This document shows, piece by piece, positions 10,115 through 22,557 of a DNA stretch of 64,000 nt. This DNA is from Podaxis mareebaensis (taxonomy: Eukaryota > Basidiomycota > Agaricomycetes > Agaricales > Agaricaceae): the NCBI GenBank assembly GCA_018524725.1, contig JAEUWP010000262.1:1-64000 (forward strand). Direction: 5' to 3'. How positions within the stretch are numbered: the stretch's first letter is position 1; the number at the start of each line of letters is the position of its first letter. The position numbers were made by a program, and so were the translations under genes. The notes beneath the pieces were generated by a model that had not been told where the DNA came from, did not search any database, and was given only the letters and a program-made list of their open reading frames with translations.

Positions 10115-12592
10115 ATGAGCACCAGCGACGAAGAGAAAGTGAGACCTGAGGCTATCCCAAGTGCTTCAGCGACCAAATCAGGTGTAACTACTACTCGTTT
10201 GGAGCTTTGGTCCTATTACCTCTATTATGTTGGGAATAATGGTCTCTCTGGCTTCAACTTCGGTCCCTCCCAGTTCCAGAATCTACTCTTCCTTGCCGGC
10301 TATGACCCTTCAAAGGAGCCGTTTGCCGCTCCTTGTGGCACTGGAGGTTGTGTGCTACCATATCTCGGCAGGATTCGCGATAGTACGTGTTCTTATCTTG
10401 GGTGAATACCTGGCACTAAATCGTTCTTTCTTTACCAGTAAATGCTATTGTTCTTTTGACGAACGGAATCAGTTTTGCGATCCAGGCCGCTCTCTTGCTC
10501 ATTATTGGCGCTTGGGCCGATTATGGTCGATGGAGGTCTGCTCTTTACGATCTAAAGAATTGTCAATACACCTCACATTCTATTCCAGGCCAAATATCAC
10601 AATCTTTTTTACTCTACTTGCCGTGACCGTCTCGTTCGCCTGGCTGGGCGTTGAGGACGCTTCAAAGTGGGAGGCGGGTGTAGCTCTCTACATTCTGGGA
10701 TGTGAGTTCTCCACATAATCCCGAGACGTTAACTCCAGCTTTTTTCCACAGTAATCACCTACCAAGTACGCCACCTATTGCTACCTTGGTGCCTAGAAGA
10801 GATCCGTCTGATTATTCATCTAGTTTACACTGACTTTCTGGACGGCCGCATTCCCTGGATTGGCCAGAGATCTTCCGGAAGTTCAGGAATCCCTTAAGGA
10901 GGTTAATGCGGGAGACAAATCGTGAATCTTTCCTGCCTATCCGTGAGATCTTACTTGCTGAGAAGTATTTAGGCTAGAGGAACACGCCCGCTTTGAATCC
11001 CTTTCCAGGAACCGGATATCTAATGTTTCATTTACCGTCTGTTCAACTGGAGAGATCATTATCTTAGCTATAATGGTTGGCATTCTCAAGGCTGTTGGAA
11101 GCAGTGACAGTACGGAGAACAATACCCGAGCTTTCAGCATCTTACTTGCATTCTCGGGGGGTGTCTGGTGTCAGTGCCTTTCTTTATCCTGTGCCTGAGG
11201 TCGCTGAGTGTTTTCACAGTGATTTGTGCCTTGCCGTGGTTCATTTTCGAGCAGCGACGACCTGGACTGGACTTGCCCCCAGGAACCAACCTCTTGACTG
11301 TTGGGATCAAACAAGTCTATGTCGCTGTTCGAGAATGTTGGAAATTAAAGCAGACATTCCTTTACCTGCTCTTCTACTTTCTCATGTTAGCCGATCCATT
11401 CTTGGTTGTTGCTTCACTACTCACGTTTTATGCAGGGGTGATGTACTTAATACAACGGTGTAAGTGCTCAGCATTGTGTGAAAGCACCTTCTTAACGTTC
11501 TTCACAGAACGGTTATAGCCACACTGCAAAACAGGTATGGTCGCTTGACAGCACAGGAGCTCCCGCTGATACCTTCTGGTAGCATTGTGTCATATTCTAC
11601 ATTGGATCTCACCCTTCTCCTTATCGTTGGCATCGCAGCTCAAGCACTCGGTATCTAGTAACTGTCCTCTATTCTGATACCTGTCGGGCGTTATCTCATT
11701 GGACTGCAGCGCACACTGGCTCGTACAAAAATGGTTCAAGATCCCGACAAGAACGGTCTGTCTTCTCCGCTCCTTTTTCTCCGATATCATCGCTCATGGC
11801 AGGTGCTTCTAGATGCTCTTGTTCAACGTGTTCTGGATCATCGTGAGCACAGATCGGATATGCGACACACGATCTGACCAGAATATCTTAGCTCATGACC
11901 ATCTGGGGATTAATAGGCGTTCATACGAATAAGTTCGGATTCAAACATGTCTGGGAGGTTTGGTGAGTCGCACCCTGTTTTCGCCGACTCTGATTTTACT
12001 AAGGAAGCTCTCAAGGGTGTGGCAAGCATACTACGGCCTTATGGTCTGCCCTTGGTATGCATACAGCCAAACTATGATAAGCGAAGTATCGCCGTTGCCG
12101 CAGATGTGAGTAAAGAAATACCTGGAAAACCGCAGAAAATATAATATTGACCAATACCGACTGCTGCTCCTAGGTTCCTTTTCTTCGCGCTGTTCTCAGT
12201 AGTGAGTGCCTTGCTTCTGTAGTGAGCATATCAACTGGAATGATTATAACCTCTAGGTTGGTAAAACCTCCGCTTTCATTGGACCGCTTGTTTCAAGTGC
12301 GATCATTACTGCATCGAACGACAACAACAACATGCCGTTCGCCTTCTTGTTTGGTCTGTGAGCGCTCCGGAAACTATGTCTCGAACATGACCAACGGTTT
12401 GTTGACCATTTGATTTCTTCCAGCGGCACGTTAAGTACCATATTTCTTTGGATGGTGGACGTTAACAAGAGTCGAGTGGAGTGCGCTGAATTCATTGCGG
12501 CAGAAGGGAATCGCCAAGCGTTTTCGCTTTCGACCACTAATGGATTACTGGCTGCCCCTGTACTTCACTCGGACGCCGATCATAAGCTATAG
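10115..12592 (+). CDS. ATG22: Atg22-type vacuolar transporter (MFS superfamily)
   Basis: Family members export amino acids from the vacuole after autophagic breakdown. I traced 17 exons: 10115-10382, 10439-10535, 10589-10701, 10752-10765, 10824-10921, 10973-11160, 11220-11385, 11436-11459, 11508-11534, 11583-11657, 11710-11755, 11813-11842, 11892-11962, 12004-12105, 12174-12201, 12257-12357, 12424-12592, giving 538 aa. Several exons are 14-30 nt. Family features include WSYYLYYVGNNGLSGFNFGP at the start, GAWADYGRWRPN, ICALPWFIFEQRRPG, LLFYFLMGDVLNTTVTVIA, IWGLIGVHTNKFGFKHVWE, YAYSQTMISEVSPLPQMFLF and GKTSAFIGPLVSSAI. About twelve hydrophobic segments are expected. The junction 11160/11220 is the least certain: a donor 8 bp downstream would keep more residues but breaks the frame with that acceptor. 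The C-terminal ~45 residues are hydrophilic. Confidence 0.9.
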
Positions 12593-12985
12593 TGTACATT
12601 GCTTTCCCCCCTATTTGTCCTATGTAGCGTCCCTGAATGTTGGCTGACGGCTGACAACCAGCACATCTCGTCCTCGGGCGTCAAATTCCTGATTATATGA
12701 CGTGTGATCCCTATGCTTCCCTATGTGTATATTGATGTCCGACTTCCTCAAACGTCTACATGTCCCCTACTACTGGGCTCCTGTCCAACCTCAATACCAA
12801 TGTCCGAAGTCATATCCCGTTTTATCCTGTGTTTCGTTCCTCGTGTCGTAGTCCCATTAAAATATCGCCGGCTGTAAAACCCCGTCACTACCTCGAGTTC
12901 GGCACCTGGACCATCACCCAGACTTTGCCTTCGGCGAGTAGAACTTAAACAATACCACGACCAGGATTGCATACAAGACAACAAT
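12593..12985. other. Intergenic spacer
   Basis: About 390 bp between the Atg22-like stop and the first arrestin-like start. No gene or repeat recognised. Confidence 0.35.
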
Positions 12986-14729
12986 ATGGCGATCGAAGAA
13001 GCTGCACCATCCATACCTGTCACTTCAGATCCGCCGGAATACACTCCTGGGGATAGGGAACACTCACCAATGTCGGCTTATTTCGAGGAATCACATTCGA
13101 GTTTCCCGTCCACGGATGCTTCGAGGGATTCTGGCCGACATAACCCCCTGCCGATATCTTTGTTGTCCCATCGACGCTCGCAACGAGTCGATTCGAGGAT
13201 TCTACCTCCGAATGCGACCAAAACGTTCACATATGATATTCAGCGGAAGGGACGGACATGGGCGGAGCTAAAGGTGACTGCTGATGAACTGGTGTCGAAG
13301 AATATGCCGACGTTCATCGAGGGCTCGTGCATTGAAGGAGAGGTGAAGCTGCACGCCACGAAAGCCGAGACGATTCATTCTGTGGTTGTCTCCGTAAGCG
13401 ATTTCCGTATTCGTGTCTACACATCTGTTGAACCTAATTTACTGCTTCCTTTATAATAGGCTAAAGGGCAGGTGATAACTGGGACCTACAGTAGCGAGCA
13501 GCTCACGTTCTTTGAAGTGTCCCAGACTGTCTGGTCAAAATCTATGGGCGACCCTCGGTACCCGGACTTACACTCGTCAGCCGAAAATACATCCTCGACC
13601 TCGGTTACTGACAAACTGCACGGGACATTCACGTGGTCGTTTAGCCTCGAGATACCTAGAGAGGTTGTTCTGGTATCGAAAGCGACACGAGGCGAACCTC
13701 GTGTTTACAGACCGCCAGAATCCTTCTCCGAGAGACATGGGAGGGCAAGTGTACGCTATGAGATCTGTGTGAGGTTTGTTAGGGGATATTTCAGATCGGA
13801 CGATAGGTGGGCATTCTCGAGATGTGATTATGCCCCAGCTGATCCCCGAGTACAGAATACATGCGGCATTTGGTTATATACCATTGATCATTCCGGAGCC
13901 TCCTTCGCCATTGCGCCAACTTGCTTATGAACAGGGCGTCCCGTTGCCGGGACCTCGGGACGACCCAGAGGGATGGCATAAGTGCGGAACTGTCAAGTTG
14001 AAGGGACGCATTCACCAACAGCGTGATGCCGAAATCTATTGTACTGTGAGCGATTGTCATCTTGACGAAATATTGCACTGCTGATTGGATCTGTCAGCTA
14101 TCGCTGGCCAAACCTGTATGACCGTACTCTGCCTCGGGTTGACCCTGAACGGCTTACTTTTCGACAGTTATCATATACCCGAGGAGCCGTTATACCATGC
14201 TGGTTACTGCTACGCTCAAAGGATACAGAAGCACTGGACCTCCTAGCTACGCCAAAGGCAGTGGTTACGCGACTGCGGCGGTGCGTCAAAGCTGCGGCCG
14301 AGCAGACAAAAGCAATTGAGAACATCAGTTGGAGGGATCAAACAGAACTTTCGGAGTTGGGAATCTGGTGGCCGGCGAGGGAGTCTAGATATACCAGGGA
14401 GATGAGCGGGGAGCTGCATCTGAAGATTGATCTGAAACCATCTTCGACAATGGCACACTTTCGCATCGAGGTATTTGTCTTACACCGCCTTCTCACTGGA
14501 TGACACGAACACTGACGTTGCGAAGTATAACGTCGTATTGTTTCCTTTTGATACCCTTGCTTTTGAAGCGGTAGACACGGCACCCTTGATTGAACAGCCT
14601 GTGGAAATTGTAACGGGGTATGCACCTGGGCCACGACCTCGAATGTACGCTCCACCAGAGTACGAATTCCCAGACACGGTAGTCGTGGATTCCCGGTATC
14701 GCTCAATGTTGACAGCTAGGCTTGGTTGA
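12986..14729 (+). CDS. Arrestin-like protein, copy 1
   Basis: Member of the alpha-arrestin/arrestin-N-like group in mushrooms. Yeast relatives are ubiquitin-ligase adaptors for plasma-membrane transporters, but that role is not shown here. Exons 12986-13393, 13460-13806, 13856-14045, 14098-14115, 14168-14470, 14526-14729 give 489 aa. Beta-strand phrases typical of the fold are FIEGSCIEGEVKLHATKAET, KGQVITGTYSSEQLTFFEVS and RASVRYEICVRFVRG, then RIHAAFGYIP, a Pro-rich LIIPEPPSPLRQLAYEQGVP, TRGAVIPCWLLLRSKD and the closing YNVVLFPFD strand. The C-terminal tail has PGPRPRMYAPPEYEFPD, a possible PPxY-type motif (APPEY) for WW-domain ligases. Copy 2 at 15452 is its tandem paralogue and lacks two of its introns. 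A third, broken copy lies at about 20765. Confidence 0.8.
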
Positions 14730-15451
14730 GAGGTTCCATCCACTGATCTGATGCCTCGAGGTGAGCGGGGATCTAGGGGGAACCTTCGAAGCTGCGCAAC
14801 GACTGACAGACTAAAGGCCGTAGGTTGCTCATATACATATGTAACAATTGTTGGACTTGCACATGTTTTAATAAGATTAACCGGGAGTACTTGGCCGAGA
14901 ATCTTTATTGTTCAGAGGACAACCGGCGGGGAGATCACCCATGACAGGGGTCTTCGGGAAACCATGCTGATGGTGTTAATTGCCACTGTATGAGTGTTCG
15001 TGGATGATTTCTGATGACGCTGAGGGGATTCGGCGGCGAAATTAGGGGTGAGAATGTCAGGTGCGCGAGGTGAAGGATTGAATGCCAATTGTCTTGTGCA
15101 GGTGCTCGTGGCCGCGTTAATTGTGTATGTGGGCTGCACGTGAGCGGAGATTAGCCAAAAATAGGCGTTAAGGGTCGTTGGTGAACCCCGTTGGGCTTTG
15201 TTCCACAAATGTCATTCCGCTTCATCGTCCTCGAAGGCACTTAACCGGATTTATGGTATCGTTTGTCTATTTTCAGTCGTTGCCACGGTATGTTCAAACA
15301 ATTGGCCTAACACGGCCTTCAGTAACATCTTCTCCCGCTCCATTTTCCTAAGGGCTTGGCTACAATAGGAGGGTCCAGCTGCAGTCTATTTCGTCGCCTA
15401 ACTGTGCGTATATATCCGTTCTTTGGCCTACTCTCCTTTCCTTACCCCCCG
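14730..15451. other. Spacer between tandem arrestin-like genes
   Basis: About 720 bp. It holds the promoter of copy 2. No coding exon, repeat or RNA gene seen. Confidence 0.35.
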
Positions 15452-16962
15452 ATGGAGGCTTCGGCACCACCTAGCTACAGGAGATATTCTACTCGACTTG
15501 GGCAGGCCCCAGTGTCTAATGAACTTCCCCCGTACACCCGTCGTCACACTCTCCACCAACCTGTGCAGGTGGCCCCCCGCGAGCCCACGGAACATGTATA
15601 TCAGATTAATGACGGGAAGGTTGCTCTTAGAATCTACAGCAGTGCGAAATCTTCAAAATCTCTACCTACGTTTTTTGAGAAGGAGAACATCACTGGACAG
15701 CTGGAGATCGCTGCCGAGAGAGGCGATTCCATCCATGCAATCTTCATTACGGTGAGATATTGTGCTTTCATGCCATTCTTTATGATGTTCATTAGCATCG
15801 TTAGATTACCGGACGTGTAATTACGGGGTCGTCTACTAACGACTGCTTCGTGTTTTTGAACCATGTTGTCCCTGTCTGGTCGAAATCTCCTGATGCACCC
15901 CGACTCCCTTCGCCGTCCGAGGGTACACGTGGGGCCAAACTTCTCGGACAATGCGTTTGGCCGTTATCGATCGCTCTTCCCAGGACTGTTGAGGTATCAA
16001 CTAGTTCAGGCGAAACTCGCGCGTGCCGACTTCCCGAGACCTTCCTGGAGCGTCACACCCAAGTGAGCGTTCAATATGACTTCACGCTTCATATTTCGAG
16101 AGGCAAGTTGAGGTCAGATAGCCAGTAAGTTGGACTCATATTCATGTTGTGGAAAAAAACTGACATCCCGTATAGGATTAAGACAGCTTTTGGGTATGTG
16201 CCCAGTACGCGACCGGGACCGCCGTCATTGCTCCGACAGCTTGCGTATCAACAAGGTTGTCCTCTCCCCAATCATCTGACCGACCCCGAAGGCTGGAAGA
16301 TCTTAAGACCAGTCCCATGTCGTGGTGTAGTGTCCAAGTCTCGTCGCGTTGATACTCGTTGCACAGTGCGCAGCTTTTTCAATACACTGGACAATATCAC
16401 TGATTGTGTTGATTAGCTTGGGATTGCGCAACCCTTATGTTTTACAAGAGGAACTGTGATCCCCCTGTGCCTTACTATTGAAGGAACGGACGTTACAGCC
16501 CTCGATGCATTCTCCAAACCAAGCTCAGTTGTCGTCTCTCTGCGCCGTCGCGTCAGGTTCTACAACAAGGTGACGTACGCACGAGGCGACGTGGCTTGGA
16601 ACGAAACTGTTGAGGATGTGGGCACTGCTTCTTGGTGGCCTTCCGAAACCATGCAAAGCACGACGTATGCTCGCCACCTCGAAGGCGAAATCCGACTCCC
16701 GAAGGACATGCGACCTTCATCGGATATGGGTCACTTCAGCATCGCCTATTCCGTCGTACTCAGTCCATTCAATGTGGCTGGCTTCCAACCGGATTCAGAT
16801 GCAACACTTGTATGTGAGCCGGTGGAGATTGCTACTATGCATGCGCGAGGTCCAAGGGCGTTGCCTTATTCACCGCCTGCATATGACCCCCTTATTGTCG
16901 GTAGACGGCATGATGATGTCCACTTCCAGGCTTCTGTGCATGGACAGATTATGGTCGCATGA
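15452..16962 (+). CDS. Arrestin-like protein, copy 2
   Basis: Tandem paralogue of the gene at 12986. Exons 15452-15751, 15805-16124, 16176-16365, 16417-16962 give 451 aa. It aligns along its length: ENITGQLEIAAERGDSIHA to IEGEVKLHATKAETIHS, ITGRVITGS to KGQVITGTYSS, FGYVPSTRPGPPSLLRQLAY to FGYIPLIIPEPPSPLRQLAY, and FTRGTVIPLCLTI to YTRGAVIPCWLLL. The region spanning introns 4 and 5 of copy 1 is one uninterrupted exon here. The tail carries the motif SPPAYDP, again PPxY-like. The N-terminus is shorter than in copy 1 and rich in Pro/Tyr (SNELPPYTRR). Function as a trafficking adaptor is inferred from family only. Confidence 0.8.
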
Positions 16963-18818
16963 TCCACCGATGTCATTGCCTCACAAGTCCCTCGCGCCAA
17001 TGTTTTTTGTTCTCCCCAAGATTCCTTCTTCGCCCACCTCCACATCTTGTACACACCCGCGCTAACCCTCAACCTCCTGACCTGATGTTTTACCGGATTC
17101 TTCGCTCCTCATGTCTCTTCCATGACCTGTTATGTCACGATGACCCCTCTCTCGCCTTTCTGCCTCCGCTTTCCCCTTCCCACCTCCCTTCATCCTCATC
17201 CATATATGTAACTTATGTCCATTTGGTACTGGGGATAGCTAGTTCTACCCACCAGTCCGTGGACTTTCCTCTCCACCTCTGGACAACCTGCAAAGCAGGT
17301 TTAACTTTCACGTCATGCTGGTTTGCATGATTCCCGTTTCCTTCTCAGTCAATAATTAATTATGCAGAGACGGATGATACATCCGGATGTCTTCAACGTC
17401 TTTCACGTCTTTATGCCCTGGATGTACCTTGTCTTAGCTATCTCTTCCTCATACCCTTCCGGAGTTTTGTAATACCCTCTTCTGCCATGTTATTTGTTCA
17501 TGCGAACTTTTAAAGTACGTTAGAACTCAAAAGAACCTGGGGTTTTTGGTTAATTGTTAATATCATCTGATGTTTGGCTCTACTCCGTATGTTAGACAGG
17601 AAGACAATAAGGCCTAAAAAAGACAACAGGCAGGATTGATTGTTGGGATGAGAAATACTAGCGATCCGCTGAGGCAATATCTCCGAAAAACATCCTTTGG
17701 ACCTGAGGTCTGCGGCTGAGCCCGACAGTGTTAATTGCGATGGTGATGAAGGTACCAAGTCCCGGGCACTGTAGCCTTGCCTACAATTCTGGAGAGAACT
17801 TAACAAAGCACGCAGCAAATGCGGATAACATTCCCAATTTGTCTCGCCTCCTGCCATTTTCAACGCTGGGACTGACTACTGACACATGCCACATGTATAT
17901 GTACATCTTTGTGAGTAACCATCAAGCACCTGCGTCATAGACAAATCGAAGGTTTATTGTGTTCGCAATAACCCTCACGGCTGCATGTCCAGGACCGGCT
18001 GAAGATTATACCACTTCAGGTACCACCTTATCGCTCTGTTTCTACACCCACTACTGCATCGGAATTGGTGGCGCTACAAGGTTTTTTCGCCCGCCAGGGA
18101 ACCTTGGTGGGTAGAAAATCGTTTTCTGGGTCCCACATGGATCCCCGTCCCATCCCCTGTCCTCTTCCCCTGCCCGTGGAAGCCCTATGTATATCGTACG
18201 CCATGTGATTATCAGCGGCTGTACGTAGAGAAGACGTTACCTGTCTGCAAGCAACCTAACCCAAGTTCACATTCATTATTCATCTCAAATCTCGATCTGA
18301 CATGTTTTACTTAATTTTTATCTCAAGCTATTGTCTCCTTGTTTGACATCTGTCGAGTTTCTAAGAATAGGACTCCAGGCAGAGCGTCAGCCCAGAACTC
18401 TACGTGGAGTCGTACTGCACGATTTGCCATTATCGAAATCGCCGTTTCAATTTCACAGGCCTCGAGTGCAAGGCAAGTATCAAGCCAAGATGTCCGTAGC
18501 TTTGGCAAAACCGATAGGTGTCTTCTCCAAGACGAATCAGCGGTTGTTTTCGTTTCTGAGAGCTCTCCTCCGGATTCTGAGCCTAACAAACCATGACTGA
18601 CCCTCATCATATCCAGGTTCATAGTGGTGGTATTTTTGCTGGTGGTGAATTGTATGTCGTATCAATCTCTCTTAAAATATTCTTGCTTCTCAGGCCTTGA
18701 GGCCCCAGCGTTCAGCAGCAACCGCACAACAGTCACAAATGATGAAAGGTGCATCGCGGTCGAATGTAAAGGTAACGTTATGATCATCGACAACTCATGC
18801 TTGCTTCCCTCTGTTACC
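16963..18818. other. Long intergenic region with no recognised gene
   Basis: About 1.86 kb. Open frames here (for example 18339-18596 plus, 17510-17863 minus) show no familiar motif and no convincing splice partners. The stretch 17000-17200 is pyrimidine-rich. An upstream exon of the F-box gene may be hidden here, but I could not support one. Confidence 0.3.
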
Positions 18819-20652
18819 ATGCCTACTACTGTTGAGACCAAATTATGGTCCGAAATACTGAAGTATTTTGAAATCTCATTTGTTGGTGACAGTCTAGAGG
18901 ACATATGGCACAAGAGACATACCATGCTTTCTATTGCTTTGACGTCTCCCAAGCTTGTTGAGCCTGCACTTAACGAGCTATGGAAGTCTATGACAACTCT
19001 TGAGCCTATTGTTTGCGTCCTCAACGCCTCGTCGACTTCGACAAATATTAGATTTCGATATAGTTCAGGTCAATGGGTAAGCAATGAAAAATATAAATTG
19101 CCTTAAACCACGCCTTTTGACTCCACAGCACAGGAATTCGACTCCAGGACAATTAGGGCTTGCTTTCCACAGGCAACGAAATGCTTGTCCCGTATCCGTC
19201 ACCTTCACTTAACATCCTTTCCTGCTACCAGGGAGCACACTCTGTGGAGTACTCTCCTCGACCTCGGTCAAACGCCCACTCTGTGTCCGAACCTCGAGAA
19301 GCTCTACCTTACCCTTGGCATGTGCCTGCCGCATGTCTTTCTTCCTCTTATGTGTCCTACACTGCGCAGTATCAGCTTCGGTAATGCCGTTTCAGACAAA
19401 ACGGACGGGGTAGTCGCATCTCGTCTACTGGATACGCTATGCCATCGTGGCGCTGAGTTACTTGATATTTCTTATCAGGGCTCTACATCCCCCCGCATTT
19501 TTATGCACATCACCCAGTTTCCTACTCTGCGCTCAATCGATGTTCGTCCTATCGATCCACGGAATTATGCCGTAGCTCCCTACAGTGGCACTCTCGCTGC
19601 AATATCGAAACTCCAACGCCTCACCACACTAGGTATCGACTTTAGAATGTTCTCTTCCACGTCTCAATTTGGTCATGAGCTAGCATCCTTGGGAACCCTT
19701 TCTAACCTTCGCCTTTGTGGGTCATGGGAAAACATCCAAGCCAATATCTTTAACCACTACACCTTCAAAACCATTCGCCGTTTGTCCTTGGTTTTTGATT
19801 TCCCATTTAAACCAATTTCAAGCGATCAACGGGTGGACAAAGACTTGTTCTTCCTTATCTCTTCCACCTTTCCTCACATTCGATCCCTTTCTCTCGAAGT
19901 CAGAAGTTACCAAAAACACGCGTGGAATTCAGCTATAACATTCCAAAATCTCATGGAGCTAAGGTGGAACACAGTGGAATGCATTGACCTTCGACACGTC
20001 CCAATTCTGCTCTCCACCCAGGAGATAAACAATGCTATTACCTTATGGCCTACGCTGACACGATTATCGATCATACCAGAAGACCTGGGTCTTGGCTTCG
20101 AAGCTCGGCTCGTTCTATCTCACATGTGCTCCCATGGAGTACGCCTTCATACCCTAAATCTACCACTCGACTTCTCGGTATTGAATGTCTCACTCCCCTT
20201 GGCCATCGAAGGTCCATCTAAATGTCCTTTACGTCGATTGGAGCTATTCCGTCCGCAAAATCTTCCCAAGACCTTGCAGGGCAAGCTCTTGTTCGCACAG
20301 TGTTTGCTCAGGCTATTTCCCAAGCTTGCTATTGTGGCGTCATCCGACAATCGCTCATCCGATGGTGTACAGGATATTCAGTATATCCTTCATGCCTTTC
20401 ATGGCCTTTTGTCTGGTCCGCCACAACTGAACATTCAACACGCAGTAGCCGATAGATCGACCAATTCATTTAACAAAATAGGGATGGTATGTGATGCACG
20501 ACGAGCGTAACCCCAAACTCACGACCGTGTCTTGACAGCCCTTTGATAAGCTGGTAAACTTATGGAGCGAGGAGAATTGGTTGGACTTGCTTCATGGTGA
20601 GGACACTGATTGGGTCCCAACGACATCCCTGAATGATATGGGCTGCAGTTGA
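18819..20652 (+). CDS. F-box / leucine-rich-repeat-like protein
   Basis: Probable substrate receptor of an SCF ubiquitin ligase, of the type greatly expanded in Agaricomycetes. Exons 18819-19076, 19134-20486, 20539-20652 give 574 aa. The N-terminal segment ETKLWSEILKYFEIS is a weak F-box start, followed by helices with IALTSPKLVEPALNELWKSM (the usual 'class of wall' segment LWKSMTTLEPIVCVLN). The rest alternates short strands and helices of irregular LRR type: SRIRHLHLTSFP, CPNLEKLYLTLGM, PTLRSISFGNAV, LSNLRLCG, TFPHIRSLSLEVRS. The start at 18819 is chosen for the F-box position; an in-frame ATG at 18624 adds 65 unremarkable residues. The substrate cannot be inferred. Confidence 0.75.
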
Positions 20653-20764
20653 AGTTTTGGTTGATTTAGGTTAGCTGGCATCTCGAACTAACGGATATCG
20701 GTGTGTAGTTACGGGTTCCAGTCATTCGAAAGCGTGTGTAATTGTAGGCTATCAGTGGACTGAT

Positions 20765-21110
20765 TCCCTCGAGTATACCCACCGTTACATTCTCCGCCGG
20801 TCTGTGCAGGAGGGCCCCCCGGCTAGCCCGTGGAACATGCATGTTGGATGAACGACAGGAAGCAGGGCGAAACCTTCAAAACTCTGCCTACGTTTGTTTC
20901 AGAAGGAGAGTGCCACTGTGCAACTATTGATCGCTGTCGGGAGGCGCGATTCCATCCAATCTTTATTACAATAAGGTCTTATGTTTGCGTACCGGTACGC
21001 GGCTCGGACCCCTCGTCACTGCTTCGACAGATTATGTATCAGCATGGGTGCCCTCTTCCCTAATCCTCTGGTGGGTCCTGAAGGCAGGGAGATCCATGCA
21101 TGTTAAAGTT
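20765..21110 (+). pseudogene. Broken third arrestin-like copy, exon 2 missing
   Basis: This stretch matches arrestin-like copy 2 at nucleotide level. Around 20800-20850 it parallels 15560-15610 (shared TCTGTGCAG/CTGTGCAG then a GGCCCCCC tract and a GGAACATG segment). Around 20880-20970 it parallels the end of exon 1 (LPTF, then GCGATTCCATCC). It then jumps directly to sequence matching exon 3: frame residues VRGSDPSSLLRQIMYQHGCP against TRPGPPSLLRQLAYQQGCP. The whole of exon 2 and both flanking introns are absent, and a stop follows HGCPLP. There is no start in a sensible place, and the frame around 20850 is damaged. It is a decayed partial duplicate about 4 kb from its likely parent. Confidence 0.75.
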
Positions 21111-21314
21111 TTTGATGCAAGGGGTCGATTGGATCCATTTGGGAGTGATACCGTACCTACAGGTCCTCAAAGCCTGAGATGGCATCGAAAACTTTGTTCT
21201 TCCCGCTGAAGGGGTGTATTTCTGCTTCAGGCTTATTAACGCCCGTACTATCATGTCTTGAGAGTTTGGATGTCATCGTGACTTGGATCAAGACAGAAGA
21301 GCAGGTATGCGGGA

Positions 21315-22416
21315 TTAATCCGAGTAGATAGATGACATCAATAGTAATGATTCGAATGTATCATCGCTCTTCTGTTCTGAATCACCCAATGCATTGACCC
21401 CGTTCAAGAGGGCCTGGTCGTCGGAGGGAACCAGCCAGTCCTGTGATTCTGGTCTTCGATGAGCCACAAATATGAAAAGATCGTCATCTGTGTCTGCTCC
21501 GAATCGTTGCCAACAGTCGCAGACCCCTTCTTGTACTCCTCGCAAGGAATCCAAATTCGGATCGGGTTTGAGTTTGACGAGTACGGGCTTGAAGTTGAAC
21601 CATAAACCAAAGGCAGACCAGAAGGCTGCTTCCTTGACGAGGCTACGAATCTTATAAGACATGATGATCACCAGTTGCGGTGCACCCAGGATGAAGGTGG
21701 GTGATGTGAGTTGGATGAGAGAACGGAGGAGGGGTGCGAAGAGTTCGGGAAAGTAGACCTAGGTTTATTGAGCTTCGAGGGACTGTGTCGTGAGGATGAC
21801 TGGCCGCACCAGATCACTGCAGATAATGTGAGTGAGTGTCCTTGCATTAGGACCAGAGAATATTTCAGTTGCCAATCGGCGGCCAGCGTCAGCATCTCCC
21901 CACGCGAGAGGTCTTATGAGTATGGGGCGTTCGGGTGAAGCAGAGAGGTTACGCTCTAGGAGGGGACACACCTATAGCTCGTAGAACATGAGTATCTCAT
22001 GATCAAATGCGTTATGTGTATAGGACATACTTCTGGTAAATCCGTTGCAATTACTAAATCCTCCCGTCGATCAAGGACACTCGCGATAGCAGCGGCAACC
22101 ATGCCTGTTCCGGAGCCGAGCTCGATCACCGTACGCGGTGACGGCAAATCGAGAAAAGGTGGGTCAAAGTCGTGATTTGGCGATGGGTTAACATAGAGTG
22201 ACATTGCGTATGCGGCTTCCCTGGATGGATGTTGGGTTGTTGAGGGGAGTGTATCGTTGGACACAGCGCAAGGGAGTACCAGACACGACCGGCGATGCCG
22301 TACTGATTAATGGCACTACGCTGTGCATGATCTGCAAAGGCATCAGCTAGTTTGAAGGAAGGATGGGAAGAGGGAGAGATGTCAAGGTTGAGTGGGAAGT
22401 TTGGATTTTGGGACAT
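21315..22416 (-). CDS. METTL21/EFM-type lysine methyltransferase
   Basis: Putative SAM-dependent protein lysine methyltransferase of the Methyltransf_16 group; relatives modify elongation factors or chaperones. Minus-strand exons 22280-22416, 22031-22220, 21810-21971, 21315-21758 give 310 aa. Features in order: GIAGRVWEAAYAMSLYVNP, the family's usual pre-motif; SAM motif I VIELGSGTGMVAAAIA; acidic loop motif DLPEVCPLLERNL; RPLAWGD, corresponding to the conserved L.WG segment after motif II; and HIICSDLVYFPELFAPLLRS, which carries the DxxY motif of the family. The C-terminal ~100 residues are less conserved. The substrate is unknown. It is divergent from the PMP47-type carrier gene. Confidence 0.85.
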
Positions 22417-22557
22417 GAATGGATTGAGGTGAGTAGAGAAATGATGGCAATCACATGGTAGGGACGGAAGTCCAAGATGACCGGTCAGGTAGCCGTTCTT
22501 CCGGCCCCATATTTACCACTCCTGAGTCCTGCCCCCTCCTACCTCCCATATTCCCGA
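22417..22557. promoter_or_regulatory. 141-bp bidirectional promoter
   Basis: Separates the ATGs of the methyltransferase (minus) and the peroxisomal carrier (plus). Such a short gap implies a shared core promoter. No TATA box is evident. Confidence 0.5.
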
